DNA of 64,000 nucleotides from JBMORL01 sp049322335 (GCA_049322335.1 JBMORL010000037.1:1-64000); one strand, 5' to 3'. Counted from the stretch's first letter, positions 8,037-16,279 are shown. Notes: generated from the letters alone by a model not told the origin. Made by a program: numbers and translations.

Positions 8037-9362
8037 TTAGTGATCTCCGTCACCAACACTCATTTTACGTTTCCGTTTTTCAGCCATCAGGTCGAAATGA
8101 CGGATGATGAGGCGAATTCCCTTATCCGAACTAAAGTAGTTGCGTGTCCACGACCACAATACTACCAGCCGGTTGGAATATCCCACGAGCGACATCACGT
8201 GAACGAACATCCACGTAGCCCAGGCAAAAAATCCTCCGAATTTGAGTTTACCTATTTCAACCACAGCCTTATTTTTTCCCACTGTAGCCATCGAACCCTT
8301 GTCGAAATATTTAAATGGCTTCATGGATTTTCCTTCCAGGTGCAGACAAATATTTTTGGCAAAAAGTGCTCCCTGCTGCTGAGCAACCGGTGCTACCTGC
8401 GGGTGGCCATTGGGAAATTCTTTGGTGGGCATACAAGCCACATCGCCAATAGCGAAAATATCTTCATATCCTTTTACTCGGTTAAACTCATCCACCACAT
8501 ATCGCCCGGCTTTATTAATCGATTCTTTATTTAATCCTTCTTCCACCGGAGCGCCTGTAACTCCTGCTGTCCAGATTAATGTTTTTGCAATAATATCCTG
8601 CCCGGTATTGGTTTGCACATAATCTCCGCTGTAATCCAGCACACGTGTATTCAGCACAACGGTAACACCCAGTTTTTCGAGATATTTTTTAGCGCGCTCG
8701 GACGATTTGGGAGAGAACATAGGTAAAATACGATCGCCTGCCTGGATGATATAGATATTCATTTTAGAAAAATCCAGTTCGGGATAATCTTTGGGAAGCA
8801 CTTTTAGTTTCAGTTCTCCCAATGCACCCGCCAGTTCCACTCCTGTTGGGCCGGCCCCAGCAATCACATAATTCATCATACTCTGTTTTTTTCTCTCATT
8901 GGAGATCATCAGAATTTTTTCGAAATTCTGCAGTATGAGGCTTCGCAGGTCGAGCGCTTCGGGAATACTTTTCATTGGCATGGAAGAAATAGTCAATCCT
9001 TCATTACCGAAATAATTGGTTTTTGCTCCTGTGGCAATCACCAGGTAATCGTAAAAAATATGGTCGTTATCCACCACTATTTTTTTCTCATCGGGATGAA
9101 TGCTGTGCACCATTCCCATCCTGAAATAAACGTTCTGGCTCCGTCCGAAAATTTTCCGGATAGGATAGGCAATATTACTGGCGTCAAGTGCGGCAGTGGC
9201 TACCTGGTACATGAGTGGCTGAAAGGTATGGTAGTTGTGTTTATCCAGCAGCACCACCTGCACGTTTTTATTGCGGAGTTTCTGTGCCAGTTTTATTCCG
9301 CCAAATCCTCCGCCCACGATCACTACGCGGGCTTTTTTGTTATGTGGTATATCTATCAGCAT
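8037..9362 (-). CDS. ndh: Type II NADH:quinone oxidoreductase (NDH-2)
   Basis: A 441-residue membrane-associated flavoprotein that oxidises NADH and reduces quinone without pumping protons. The N-terminus has the FAD Rossmann motif VVIVGGGFGGIKLA and the family stretch HNYHTFQPLMYQVATA. A second dinucleotide site for NADH is VIAGAGPTGVELAGAL. IFAIGDVACMP is the FAD-binding C-terminal motif, and PVAQQQGALFAKNI contains the conserved quinone-site glutamines. The C-terminal end has a hydrophobic/amphipathic segment for membrane attachment. Its start is 4 bases from the end of the aminotransferase gene, so it belongs to the minus-strand operon. Confidence 0.92.
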   Translation of the reverse strand: MLIDIPHNKKARVVIVGGGFGGIKLAQKLRNKNVQVVLLDKHNYHTFQPLMYQVATAALDASNIAYPIRKIFGRSQNVYFRMGMVHSIHPDEKKIVVDNDHIFYDYLVIATGAKTNYFGNEGLTISSMPMKSIPEALDLRSLILQNFEKILMISNERKKQSMMNYVIAGAGPTGVELAGALGELKLKVLPKDYPELDFSKMNIYIIQAGDRILPMFSPKSSERAKKYLEKLGVTVVLNTRVLDYSGDYVQTNTGQDIIAKTLIWTAGVTGAPVEEGLNKESINKAGRYVVDEFNRVKGYEDIFAIGDVACMPTKEFPNGHPQVAPVAQQQGALFAKNICLHLEGKSMKPFKYFDKGSMATVGKNKAVVEIGKLKFGGFFAWATWMFVHVMSLVGYSNRLVVLWSWTRNYFSSDKGIRLIIRHFDLMAEKRKRKMSVGDGDH

Positions 9363-9366
9363 AAGG

Positions 9367-10218
9367 CTAACGGTTTGCGTATTGATTGAGTTTTTCGAGA
9401 AGCGAACGGGTAAGCGTGTTGGTATATCGTTTCATTTTATAGCTTACGATCCATTGCAGCCCTTTTACCGCGCTGGTTAAAAACACCTCATCGGCCACCA
9501 GCAGGTTTTGGGGAGTAAGACTACATTCATACACTTTGATTTTATTTTCCAGCGCAATATTAATGATTTGCATACGCATTACACCCGCCAGGCAACCATC
9601 GGTAAGTGCCGGGGTATATAATACGCCATTGCATACAATAAACAGGTTTGAACTTGAAGCTTCGATAATATTTCCTTTGTCATTAATGAGCAATGCGTCA
9701 TCCAGCTTATTTTGTTTTGCCCATAAGGCAGCAAGGATATAATTGATGGAATTGCAGGTTTTATAAATGGAAAGTTTATTCACCGGTTTTCTTATTTCCA
9801 TATAAAGATCTACCGACAATCCGTCTTCATTAAGTTCGAAAAGATTATTGAGTTGCGGGGTTATTTCCATGCAATAACCGGCATCGTTGGATAATGGATT
9901 ATAGAAACCATCACTGTCGCGATAAACGGAAAGGCGTATTCTTCCTCCCTGTGAAACAGCATTGGCTGTAATTAACTCTCCTGCTTTTTTTGTAAAATAA
10001 TCTGTGGTGTAATGCGGGGGAATATCAATACGCAAAGCAGCCATTCCTTCTTTTAACCGCGCCACATGATGCTCCATATTGAAAGGCTTGCCGTTTACCA
10101 CGCGGATAGATTCAAACAATCCGTCACCATAACGGAACGAACGGTTGGAAGCAAAAAGATACGGTTGTCCTGCTTCCGTTAACACGCCATTATTATCGGC
10201 AATAAATTCGTGTGGCAT
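9367..10218 (-). CDS. Class IV PLP aminotransferase / aminodeoxychorismate lyase-like
   Basis: A 283-residue fold-type IV PLP enzyme. The N-terminal RSFRYGDGLFESIRVVNGKP is the family start, with an HxxRL motif following (HVARLKEG). The PLP lysine is expected in SIYKTCNSINYILAAL, and the cofactor-binding EASSSNLFIV lies near residue 190. The family includes PabC, D-amino-acid and branched-chain aminotransferases. The length and short N-terminus fit PabC best, and a PabA/TrpG-type amidotransferase lies at 48 kb, but specificity cannot be read from the sequence. It is directly adjacent to the phosphatase gene upstream. Confidence 0.75.
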   Translation of the reverse strand: MPHEFIADNNGVLTEAGQPYLFASNRSFRYGDGLFESIRVVNGKPFNMEHHVARLKEGMAALRIDIPPHYTTDYFTKKAGELITANAVSQGGRIRLSVYRDSDGFYNPLSNDAGYCMEITPQLNNLFELNEDGLSVDLYMEIRKPVNKLSIYKTCNSINYILAALWAKQNKLDDALLINDKGNIIEASSSNLFIVCNGVLYTPALTDGCLAGVMRMQIINIALENKIKVYECSLTPQNLLVADEVFLTSAVKGLQWIVSYKMKRYTNTLTRSLLEKLNQYANR

Positions 10219-10701
10219 TTACGAAATTTGGTCTAATATACTCAAAAGTGAGGAATTCGATTCTACTTTAATAGTTTTTACCCCTGCTTTTTTTCCGGCC
10301 TCTATATCCCTGTCGCGGTCGCCAATAAACCAGGAAGATGTCAAATCAATAGCGTGTTTGCCGGCCGCCCTTTCCAGCAACAGGCTTTCGGGTTTGCGGC
10401 AGAGGCATTGGCCGGTTTCGTGGTAATGCGGACAAAAAAACCAGTCATCAGGTTTTGCTCCTGCTGTTTCCAGTTCGGTGAGCATAAATTTGTTTACCGT
10501 ATAAAAATCGTGCAGTGAATACAATCCCCGTGCAATACCGCCCTGGTTGGTGATAACGATTAGCAGAAAACCTTTTGTTTTTAGTTTTTTCAAAGCTTCC
10601 GCCACACCCGGAAGAAGAATAAAATCTTCCTTTTTCCAGGTATACTCTCCCCTTTCTTCATTGATCACTCCATCACGGTCGAGAAAAACAGCTTTATTCA
10701 T
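10219..10701 (-). CDS. gmhB: HAD-IIIA phosphatase, GmhB-like
   Basis: A 160-residue HAD phosphatase. The start is placed at the ATG at 10701 because MNKAVFLDRDGVINEE is the conserved N-terminus; the longer frame adds only 11 unlikely residues. Motif I is FLDRDG, motif II VITNQGG, and the zinc loop CPHYHETGQCLCRKP matches the Cys/His cluster of D-glycero-D-manno-heptose-1,7-bisphosphate 7-phosphatase. Motif IV is SWFIGDRDRDIEAG. GmhB makes the heptose precursor of the LPS core; related members are histidinol phosphatases. It is nearly contiguous with the rhomboid gene (5 bases) and the aminotransferase gene (0 bases). Confidence 0.8.
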   Translation of the reverse strand: MNKAVFLDRDGVINEERGEYTWKKEDFILLPGVAEALKKLKTKGFLLIVITNQGGIARGLYSLHDFYTVNKFMLTELETAGAKPDDWFFCPHYHETGQCLCRKPESLLLERAAGKHAIDLTSSWFIGDRDRDIEAGKKAGVKTIKVESNSSLLSILDQIS

Positions 10702-10706
10702 TTTTT

Positions 10707-11330
10707 CTAAAAATACGAAGTAATAGTATTCCAAAAATTAATCCCGTAATGATAATCCAGAATTAATGTGAAAATAATTCCATAAACAGCACCTGAAATA
10801 TGTGCATCATGGGCGATGAATTTGTTTTTTTGTTTATCGAAATAATATTCAGCTGCGAGATACATGGCTGCAAATATCCATCCGGGAATTCCAACCGGAA
10901 AAAAAATGAAAGCCACTTTGATTTCGGGTATTACCAGGATAGAAGCAAATAAAACCCCCGAAACCGCCCCCGAAGCACCCGCTGCCCTGTAATACACATT
11001 ATCCTGGTTTCTTTTAAAAGAAATAAGCGTTGAAAAAACAGCTGCAGAAATATAGAAAATGATAAAATAAAATTTCCCTGCTGTATCAAACCGCAGCATC
11101 CAGGCCTCTTCCAGCACACGGCCGAATGAATACAGTGCAATAAGATTAAAGATAAGGTGGAAAATATCCACATGAACAAACGCATGGGTGATGGACCTGT
11201 ACCATTCTTTGTTGTGTTTTACAGAATAGGGATGCCAGCAGAGTTTTCCGAAAAGACCGGATGAAACCGGTGCAGAAAACGAAATTACTGCAGTGATGAT
11301 ACACAGTAAAGAAGTAATTGAAAAATCCAT
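10707..11330 (-). CDS. Rhomboid-family intramembrane serine protease
   Basis: A 207-residue protein with about six membrane segments. The catalytic dyad is visible: Ser120 in the GASGAVSG motif and His177 in AHISGAVYG. HAFVHVDIFHLIFNL (His58, Asn62) is the conserved second-helix motif, and HKEW-like WYRSITHAF precedes it in the L1-loop region. Rhomboids cleave membrane-anchored substrates inside the bilayer; the substrate is unknown. Its ATG follows directly on the stop of the TPR/PD40 gene, so the two are translated together. Confidence 0.88.
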   Translation of the reverse strand: MDFSITSLLCIITAVISFSAPVSSGLFGKLCWHPYSVKHNKEWYRSITHAFVHVDIFHLIFNLIALYSFGRVLEEAWMLRFDTAGKFYFIIFYISAAVFSTLISFKRNQDNVYYRAAGASGAVSGVLFASILVIPEIKVAFIFFPVGIPGWIFAAMYLAAEYYFDKQKNKFIAHDAHISGAVYGIIFTLILDYHYGINFWNTITSYF

Positions 11331-12866
11331 TTATTTTTCAGGTTCCAGCTGAATATCTTTTTTTATTTCGAAACGGTATTCGTTTTTATCGAGCACTTCA
11401 ATCACCTCCATGTGTGATTTAAATCCTTCTGCTTCCACATCGAGACGGAATTTTCCGGGCGGAAGAATAATTACATACCGCATGCTGTTGGGATTGGGCA
11501 GGTATTCACCATATAATTCTCCCAGTTCGGCATCAGAAATAAGAATGGAAATTCCATCAATGGGTTTTGCGGCATCGGTAGTTTTTATTGTTCCTGTATA
11601 AAGCGTATAACGCGGTTCATTATCCAGGAAATTGACGCGGTAAATATCCAGGTCGCCTAACCCTTCGCTCCTTAGTGCAGAGATGTAACCATATTTACCC
11701 GATTCATCCATCCGCAGGTTCATATCGTCTTCGGGAGTATTGATAGGAAAACCCACATTGCGCACCTGCATGAAACGCATTTTTTCATTATCAAATTCGG
11801 CTTTAAAAATATCATAGCCACCCATTCCGGCATGTCCCTTGGAAGAAAAAAACAGTGTTTTTCCATCGGGAGAAATGGATGGAAAATCTTCATCCATCGG
11901 AGTGTTTACGCTGGGACCGAGATTTTGTGCCGTACTCCATTTTCCATTGGGAAGTTTGCGGCTTACATAAATATCAATTCCACCAAAACCGTCCGGCATA
12001 TTACTGGCAAAATAAATTTCGTTGCTATCGGCTGATATGGATGCAGCAATTTCTTCGTATTTGGTATTGATCTCTTTATCCAGCAATACTTTTCCCGAAA
12101 AACCATCGGCTGATTTCTGAACAGAAAACAAATCACCCGCCCCTTCCAGGTTTTCGGTGTAAAGAATAGCTACTTGTCCTGAATTTGATAATCCCACAAT
12201 GGCCTCATCTTCTTCTTTGGTATTTAAGGCAGATACGGGTTTGGCAATCTCGAATTTTCCTTTTACGGTTTTAGAGATATATACATTGGAGTAAAACGAA
12301 CCATTGGGGCGCGCATTGCTGCCATCATTTCTGCGGGAGGTAAAAAGAAGAAACGATTCATCCAGCGGAACAAACGGGTAATAATCGGGGTATTTGGAAT
12401 TTACACCCGAACCGAGATTTTCAAATTTCACATTCACGGGGAATTTCATCAGCTCCAGTGCATTTTGGCAATATTCAATTTGTTTGGCGGCATCCTGTAA
12501 ATTTTCGGGTGTTCCTTTTCCCCCTTTTTGAAATTTATTGAAGCATTCGATAGCTTTATCAAATTTGTAGGAAAAATGATAGGCCCGGCCCAAAAGATAG
12601 AGGCTGTTGGGATCGGCATCGGCTGCCGCAACGGCTTTTTCGAGATAGGGAATAGCCCTGGTTTTATCTAAATTGGTATTAAGATAACATATACCCAACC
12701 GGTAGGAATACATTGAATTTTCGGGTTCTTTATCCAGCAGCAACTGGTATTCTTCCATAGCGGCTTCAAAGTCACCGGCTTCAAATAAAGAAGCGGCTTT
12801 TTTCTTGTCCTGGGCGTTGGCCGGTATCATCGCCAAAACCAGTCCTGCTAATAATAAATTCCTCAT
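11331..12866 (-). CDS. Exported TPR + PD40 beta-propeller protein
   Basis: A 511-residue exported protein: signal peptide to about residue 18 (ends PANAQ), three to four TPR-like repeats over residues 20-125, then a WD40-like PD40 propeller over about residues 145-410 with repeated blades such as FPSISPDGKTLFFSS and AASISADSNEIYFAS, and a C-terminal beta-sandwich of the carboxypeptidase-regulatory/PEGA type. This order is that of the PorE/OmpA group of Bacteroidota, but the terminal OmpA peptidoglycan-binding domain is missing. It is first in the minus-strand operon. A role in envelope assembly is inference from the architecture. Confidence 0.75.
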   Translation of the reverse strand: MRNLLLAGLVLAMIPANAQDKKKAASLFEAGDFEAAMEEYQLLLDKEPENSMYSYRLGICYLNTNLDKTRAIPYLEKAVAAADADPNSLYLLGRAYHFSYKFDKAIECFNKFQKGGKGTPENLQDAAKQIEYCQNALELMKFPVNVKFENLGSGVNSKYPDYYPFVPLDESFLLFTSRRNDGSNARPNGSFYSNVYISKTVKGKFEIAKPVSALNTKEEDEAIVGLSNSGQVAILYTENLEGAGDLFSVQKSADGFSGKVLLDKEINTKYEEIAASISADSNEIYFASNMPDGFGGIDIYVSRKLPNGKWSTAQNLGPSVNTPMDEDFPSISPDGKTLFFSSKGHAGMGGYDIFKAEFDNEKMRFMQVRNVGFPINTPEDDMNLRMDESGKYGYISALRSEGLGDLDIYRVNFLDNEPRYTLYTGTIKTTDAAKPIDGISILISDAELGELYGEYLPNPNSMRYVIILPPGKFRLDVEAEGFKSHMEVIEVLDKNEYRFEIKKDIQLEPEK

Positions 12867-12966
12867 TTTTATCGATTAAGGGCGCAAATATCGTCAAGAA
12901 TCTTCATTTTTCAAGCCACTTCACCAAAGAAGGAGCGATTGTTAAAAAACCGCTTGTACAAAACCC

Positions 12967-12999
12967 TTGTGGATACTATGAAATGAATTCTTAAATTTG
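12967..12999 (+). promoter_or_regulatory. Candidate Bacteroidota promoter for the methyltransferase
   Basis: TAAATTTG at 12992-12999 is an exact match to the TAnnTTTG -7 element, with TTG at 12967-12969 about 22 bases upstream. The start codon is 20 bases downstream. Confidence 0.5.
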
Positions 13000-13019
13000 G
13001 CGGTCTTAAACGTGTTAGT

Positions 13020-13577
13020 GTGGCAAAAGGAATACGATTTTTTAAGGAGTTTCTGAGGGAACGCAAGACCGTGGGTGCGATATCGCCAAGCTCTGTTTTC
13101 CTGGCTAAAAAAATGGTGGCTCCCATCGATTTCAAATTCGCGTTGAATATTGTGGAGTTTGGACCCGGAACAGGGATTTTTACCAAAGAATTACTCAAAA
13201 ACATGCGCCCCGATGCCAAATTGTTTGTTTTTGAAACACAATCGGGTTTTTGTGAAATGATTCGCAAAGAGATACAAGACGACCGAATGATTCTCATCAA
13301 CGATTCGGCCGAAAAAATAGGAGAATACCTGGTTCAATACGGAGTGGAGAAAGCTGATTATACCATTTCTTCGCTGCCATTTACCGTACTTCCCTCCCAG
13401 ATCAAAAATTCTATTCTTACACAGGCCGCCAAACACCTTAGTCCGAAAGGCCTTTTTATACAGTTTCAATATACCCTAAATGCCCATAAGCTGCTTAAAA
13501 CCAAATTCAGGAATGTGAAACTGGATTTTACACCCATGAACATTCCTCCTGCTTTTATCTATAAATGCAGCATTTGA
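13020..13577 (+). CDS. Class I SAM methyltransferase (phospholipid N-methyltransferase-like)
   Basis: A 185-residue Rossmann-fold methyltransferase starting at GTG. FFKEFLRERKTVGAISPSS is the N-terminal motif of the phospholipid N-methyltransferase group (COG3963-like, PmtA), and VEFGPGTGIFTKELL is the SAM-binding motif I. SSLPFTVLPSQ occupies the motif IV position, as in PmtA and the related rRNA adenine dimethylases. The likely reaction is methylation of a membrane lipid head group; rRNA methylation is less likely, as the protein is short. It stands alone after its own promoter; the next operon has a separate promoter. Confidence 0.7.
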   Translation: MAKGIRFFKEFLRERKTVGAISPSSVFLAKKMVAPIDFKFALNIVEFGPGTGIFTKELLKNMRPDAKLFVFETQSGFCEMIRKEIQDDRMILINDSAEKIGEYLVQYGVEKADYTISSLPFTVLPSQIKNSILTQAAKHLSPKGLFIQFQYTLNAHKLLKTKFRNVKLDFTPMNIPPAFIYKCSI

Positions 13578-13605
13578 GCTCTTCTGCCGTATTTTATTAC
13601 TTTTG
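13573..13605 (+). promoter_or_regulatory. Strong Bacteroidota-type promoter before the epimerase-CBS operon
   Basis: TTTG at 13573-13576, a 21-base spacer and TACTTTTG at 13598-13605 match the TTTG/TAnnTTTG consensus. The GTG start at 13610 lies where transcription would begin, so the mRNA may be leaderless. Confidence 0.6.
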
Positions 13606-13609
13606 AATT

Positions 13610-14617
13610 GTGAAAATCTCTGCCTCGGTCTATTCCAACAAAAACGGTGAGCTGTCATCCACTATCCGCGAACTGGATGCCCACCGCATCGATTATTTTC
13701 ACATCGATTGCAACGACAATCCTTTTGTTTTTGACGATATCCGGAAAATAAAAGAAATAAGCCAAACGCCCATCGACCTTCATATCATCAGCAAAAATCC
13801 ATCGAAGTTTTTCAAACTACTGAAAGAAGTACCGGTGGAAATGGTGACTTTTCAATACGAAGGACTCGAAGAGCCTTTGGAAATTCCTTCGGAAATTCAG
13901 TCGAAAATCGGACTGGCCATTACCTCCGAAACCGATATTTCGGTATTTGAGAACTATGCAGAAAAATGTTCGTTCATTTTATTTATGGCTACCACACCGG
14001 GAAAAAGCGGTGGTACATTCAACAAGGAAAATTTCAGGAAAATACGTTTGTTCCGCAACCGTTATCCCGGAAAAAGAATTCATGTTGACGGTGGAGTAAA
14101 CGGAGAAGTTTCCTTTATCCTGCGCAATATGGGTGTGTATGCGTCCGTTTCGGGATCCTATCTTTTTAATTCCAACAGTATTGGTTTTGCATTACTGAAT
14201 CTGAAGACACACGAAAACGAATCGCATTATACCGTGAAGGATTTCATGATGAACCAGGATGAAATTCCGTTATTGAAGCCGGATAAACGATCGCTGAAAG
14301 ACGTGCTGAAAAGTGTGGATGATTATAAACTCGGGTTTACCATTCTTACCAGCGAAACCAATGTACTGGAAGGCATTATCAGCAATGCCGATATCCGCAA
14401 GGGATTACTGGCCAATATCGACAACCTGAACAAAACCGATATCAGTTCCATGACTAACCGAAACCCGGTAACCGTTAGTGAAAATGCCACTGTACAGGAA
14501 CTGGTTCGCCTGATCAAATCAAAAGATTTTCCTGTTACCTATCTTCCGGTAGTGAATGATGCAAAGCTGGTAACCGGTGCTGTTACATTTATTAATCTTA
14601 TCAAAGGAGAAGCATGA
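13610..14617 (+). CDS. Ribulose-phosphate 3-epimerase-like domain fused to KdsD-type CBS pair
   Basis: A 335-residue two-domain fusion. Residues 1-195 form an RPE-type TIM barrel: MKISASVYS start, HIDCNDNPFV, PIDLHIISKNP, TTPGKSGGTFN, IHVDGGVN and SGSYLF. The metal and catalytic positions of RPE appear kept (His31, Asp33, His58, Asp160). Residues 205-335 are two CBS domains (DEIPLLKPD, LEGIISNADIRKGL, MTNRNPVTVSENATV, YLPVVNDAKLVTGAV) that resemble those at the C-terminus of arabinose-5-phosphate isomerase KdsD. The CBS pair may bind a nucleotide or an activated sugar as feedback control. It overlaps the DAHP synthase gene by four bases (ATGA). Substrate unknown; a pentulose or hexulose phosphate is likely. 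Confidence 0.8.
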   Translation: MKISASVYSNKNGELSSTIRELDAHRIDYFHIDCNDNPFVFDDIRKIKEISQTPIDLHIISKNPSKFFKLLKEVPVEMVTFQYEGLEEPLEIPSEIQSKIGLAITSETDISVFENYAEKCSFILFMATTPGKSGGTFNKENFRKIRLFRNRYPGKRIHVDGGVNGEVSFILRNMGVYASVSGSYLFNSNSIGFALLNLKTHENESHYTVKDFMMNQDEIPLLKPDKRSLKDVLKSVDDYKLGFTILTSETNVLEGIISNADIRKGLLANIDNLNKTDISSMTNRNPVTVSENATVQELVRLIKSKDFPVTYLPVVNDAKLVTGAVTFINLIKGEA

Positions 14618-15612
14618 TCATTGAATTAAAAAATACGGTAAAAGAAGAACAGGCTGCTGAGCTGGCAGTGGAGATGAAAGCTATTCTCGTAAAACAAAAC
14701 GGAAAAAATGTACTGGTCACTTCTTCTTCTGTTAAAGAACCGGATAAAAAATATGAAAGCGTTACCGAACGGGTGGTAGTGATGGCGGATGATATGCAAC
14801 TGGCCAGCAGAAAATTTTTACCCGAAACAAGAGAAGTAAAAATTAACCACATAACGATTGGCGGGCATACGAACAACACCATACTTATTGGCGGGCCTTG
14901 TTCGGTCGAATCGGAAGAGCAGATAACGCAGAGTGCGGAGCTGATGAAAGAATTGAATATTTCCACTTTACGTGCAGGATGTTACAAACCCCGTACTTCT
15001 CCCTATACTTTCCAGGGAATGGGGCTGGAAGGTTTGAAACTGCTTGCCAAAATGCGTGAGAAATACGGATTGAATATCATTACCGAAGTGCGTGACGCCA
15101 CTCACATAGAAGAAGTGATAGAATATTCTGATATTATACAGATTGGTGCAAAATCCATGTACGACCACGGTATTTTAAAGCGGTGCGGAAAAACACGCAA
15201 GCCTGTTTTACTGAAAAGAGGATTTGGCACCACGTTGCAGGAATTTGTTCAATGTGCAGAATTTATTTTATCGGGAGGAAATGAGAATGTAATGTTGTGC
15301 GAGCGCGGTATCCGGACCTTTGAAACCAAAACACGTTTTACACTTGACCTCTGCGGTGTAGCCTATTTAAAAGAATACACCAACCTTCCTCTTATTCTCG
15401 ATCCCAGTCATGCAATGGGTTATGCTTATGGTGTTGCGGATCTTGCCCGCGCATGTACAGCTATGGGAGTGGATGGATTGCTGGTGGAAGTACACCCTAA
15501 TCCCGCAGTGGCAAAAAGCGATGCATCACAGCAATTAAACCACGACCAATTCAGGCAGATGACCAAAACACTCAACGGTGTAGCTGCTGCCATAGGACGA
15601 AAAATTATCTGA
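14614..15612 (+). CDS. aroF: 3-deoxy-7-phosphoheptulonate (DAHP) synthase, type I-beta with N-terminal regulatory domain
   Basis: A 332-residue enzyme. Residues 1-75 form the small ferredoxin/ACT-like regulatory domain of Thermotoga-type DAHP synthases. The barrel follows with GGPCSVES (94-101), AGCYKPRTSPYTFQG (KPRTS is the DAHP-synthase form of the sugar-phosphate site, while KdsA has KANRS), QIGAKSMYDH, PVLLKRGF, CERGIRTFET and ILDPSHAMGYAY. It condenses PEP with erythrose 4-phosphate, normally the first step of aromatic synthesis. It sits between an epimerase-CBS fusion and a KdsC-like phosphatase, with start and stop overlaps on both sides (ATGA and TGATG), so a product other than chorismate should be considered. 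Confidence 0.85.
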   Translation: MIIELKNTVKEEQAAELAVEMKAILVKQNGKNVLVTSSSVKEPDKKYESVTERVVVMADDMQLASRKFLPETREVKINHITIGGHTNNTILIGGPCSVESEEQITQSAELMKELNISTLRAGCYKPRTSPYTFQGMGLEGLKLLAKMREKYGLNIITEVRDATHIEEVIEYSDIIQIGAKSMYDHGILKRCGKTRKPVLLKRGFGTTLQEFVQCAEFILSGGNENVMLCERGIRTFETKTRFTLDLCGVAYLKEYTNLPLILDPSHAMGYAYGVADLARACTAMGVDGLLVEVHPNPAVAKSDASQQLNHDQFRQMTKTLNGVAAAIGRKII

Positions 15613-16277
15613 TGGGAAATTATTTCAGAAATATAGAACACCTCTGCCGCCAGCATAAGCTCGATCTCAATTCGCTGGCGATAAAAGTGGGAATGGATTT
15701 CAGCGACCTGCGCAAACCCACACCCGATGATTTAGCCACCATTGCCGATCATTTTAAAATTTCCATTGATGTTTTGGTAAGGGGCCACTTATCTTCCATA
15801 GAAGAAATAAAATCGAAAAAAATAAAACTGCTGATACTGGATGTAGACGGAGTAATGACGGACGCGGGAATGTATTACAGCGAAAGCGGGGATGAATACA
15901 AAAAATTTAATGCCAAAGACGGCATTGTTTTAAAACATCTTGGTGAAAAAGGAATAAAAACGGGAATTATCTCGCACGGTATAAACAAAAACCTGATCAC
16001 ACGCAGAGCTTCCTTATTGAAAATTGATTTCATTGAAGTAAGTAATTTACCCAAACTGGATGTAACTCAAGCCTGGTGTGCCCAGCTTGGCATTGAACTG
16101 GAAAACGTGGCGTATATCGGTGACGATTTTAATGATGAAGAGCTGATGAAAAAAGTGGGGCTGAGTGCTTGTCCTGCTGATGCGGCTGGCCGTATCAAAA
16201 TGATCTCTCATATTATTTTGCAGACAAAAGGCGGAGAAGGATGTATACGTGAGTTTGTGGACAACTATCTTTCCTGA
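15612..16277 (+). CDS. KdsC-type HAD phosphatase with N-terminal HTH-like domain
   Basis: A 221-residue protein. Residues about 5-60 have the pattern of an Xre-type helix-turn-helix (LNSLAIKVGMDFSDLRK, LATIADHFKISIDVLV). From residue 70 it is a C0-type HAD phosphatase of the KdsC group: LLILDVDGVMTDAG (Asp77, Asp79), GIISHGINK, YIGDDFNDEELMKKVGLS and the C-terminal GGEGCIREF loop that covers the neighbouring active site in KdsC tetramers. KdsC dephosphorylates Kdo-8-phosphate; its substrate here may instead be the product of the upstream synthase. The HTH part could be only an oligomerisation or docking module. It is the last gene of the trio; a convergent gene ends 3 bases away. Confidence 0.8.
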   Translation: MGNYFRNIEHLCRQHKLDLNSLAIKVGMDFSDLRKPTPDDLATIADHFKISIDVLVRGHLSSIEEIKSKKIKLLILDVDGVMTDAGMYYSESGDEYKKFNAKDGIVLKHLGEKGIKTGIISHGINKNLITRRASLLKIDFIEVSNLPKLDVTQAWCAQLGIELENVAYIGDDFNDEELMKKVGLSACPADAAGRIKMISHIILQTKGGEGCIREFVDNYLS

Positions 16278-16279
16278 TC

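Noticed and set aside
7504..8534. Several plus-strand open frames of 115-178 codons
   Set aside because: They mirror the DUF4920 and NDH-2 genes and encode His/Phe-rich sequence typical of antisense frames.
14614..15612. KdsA or NeuB instead of DAHP synthase
   Set aside because: KPRTS at the sugar-phosphate site and the N-terminal regulatory domain are DAHP-synthase marks; KdsA has KANRS and no such domain.
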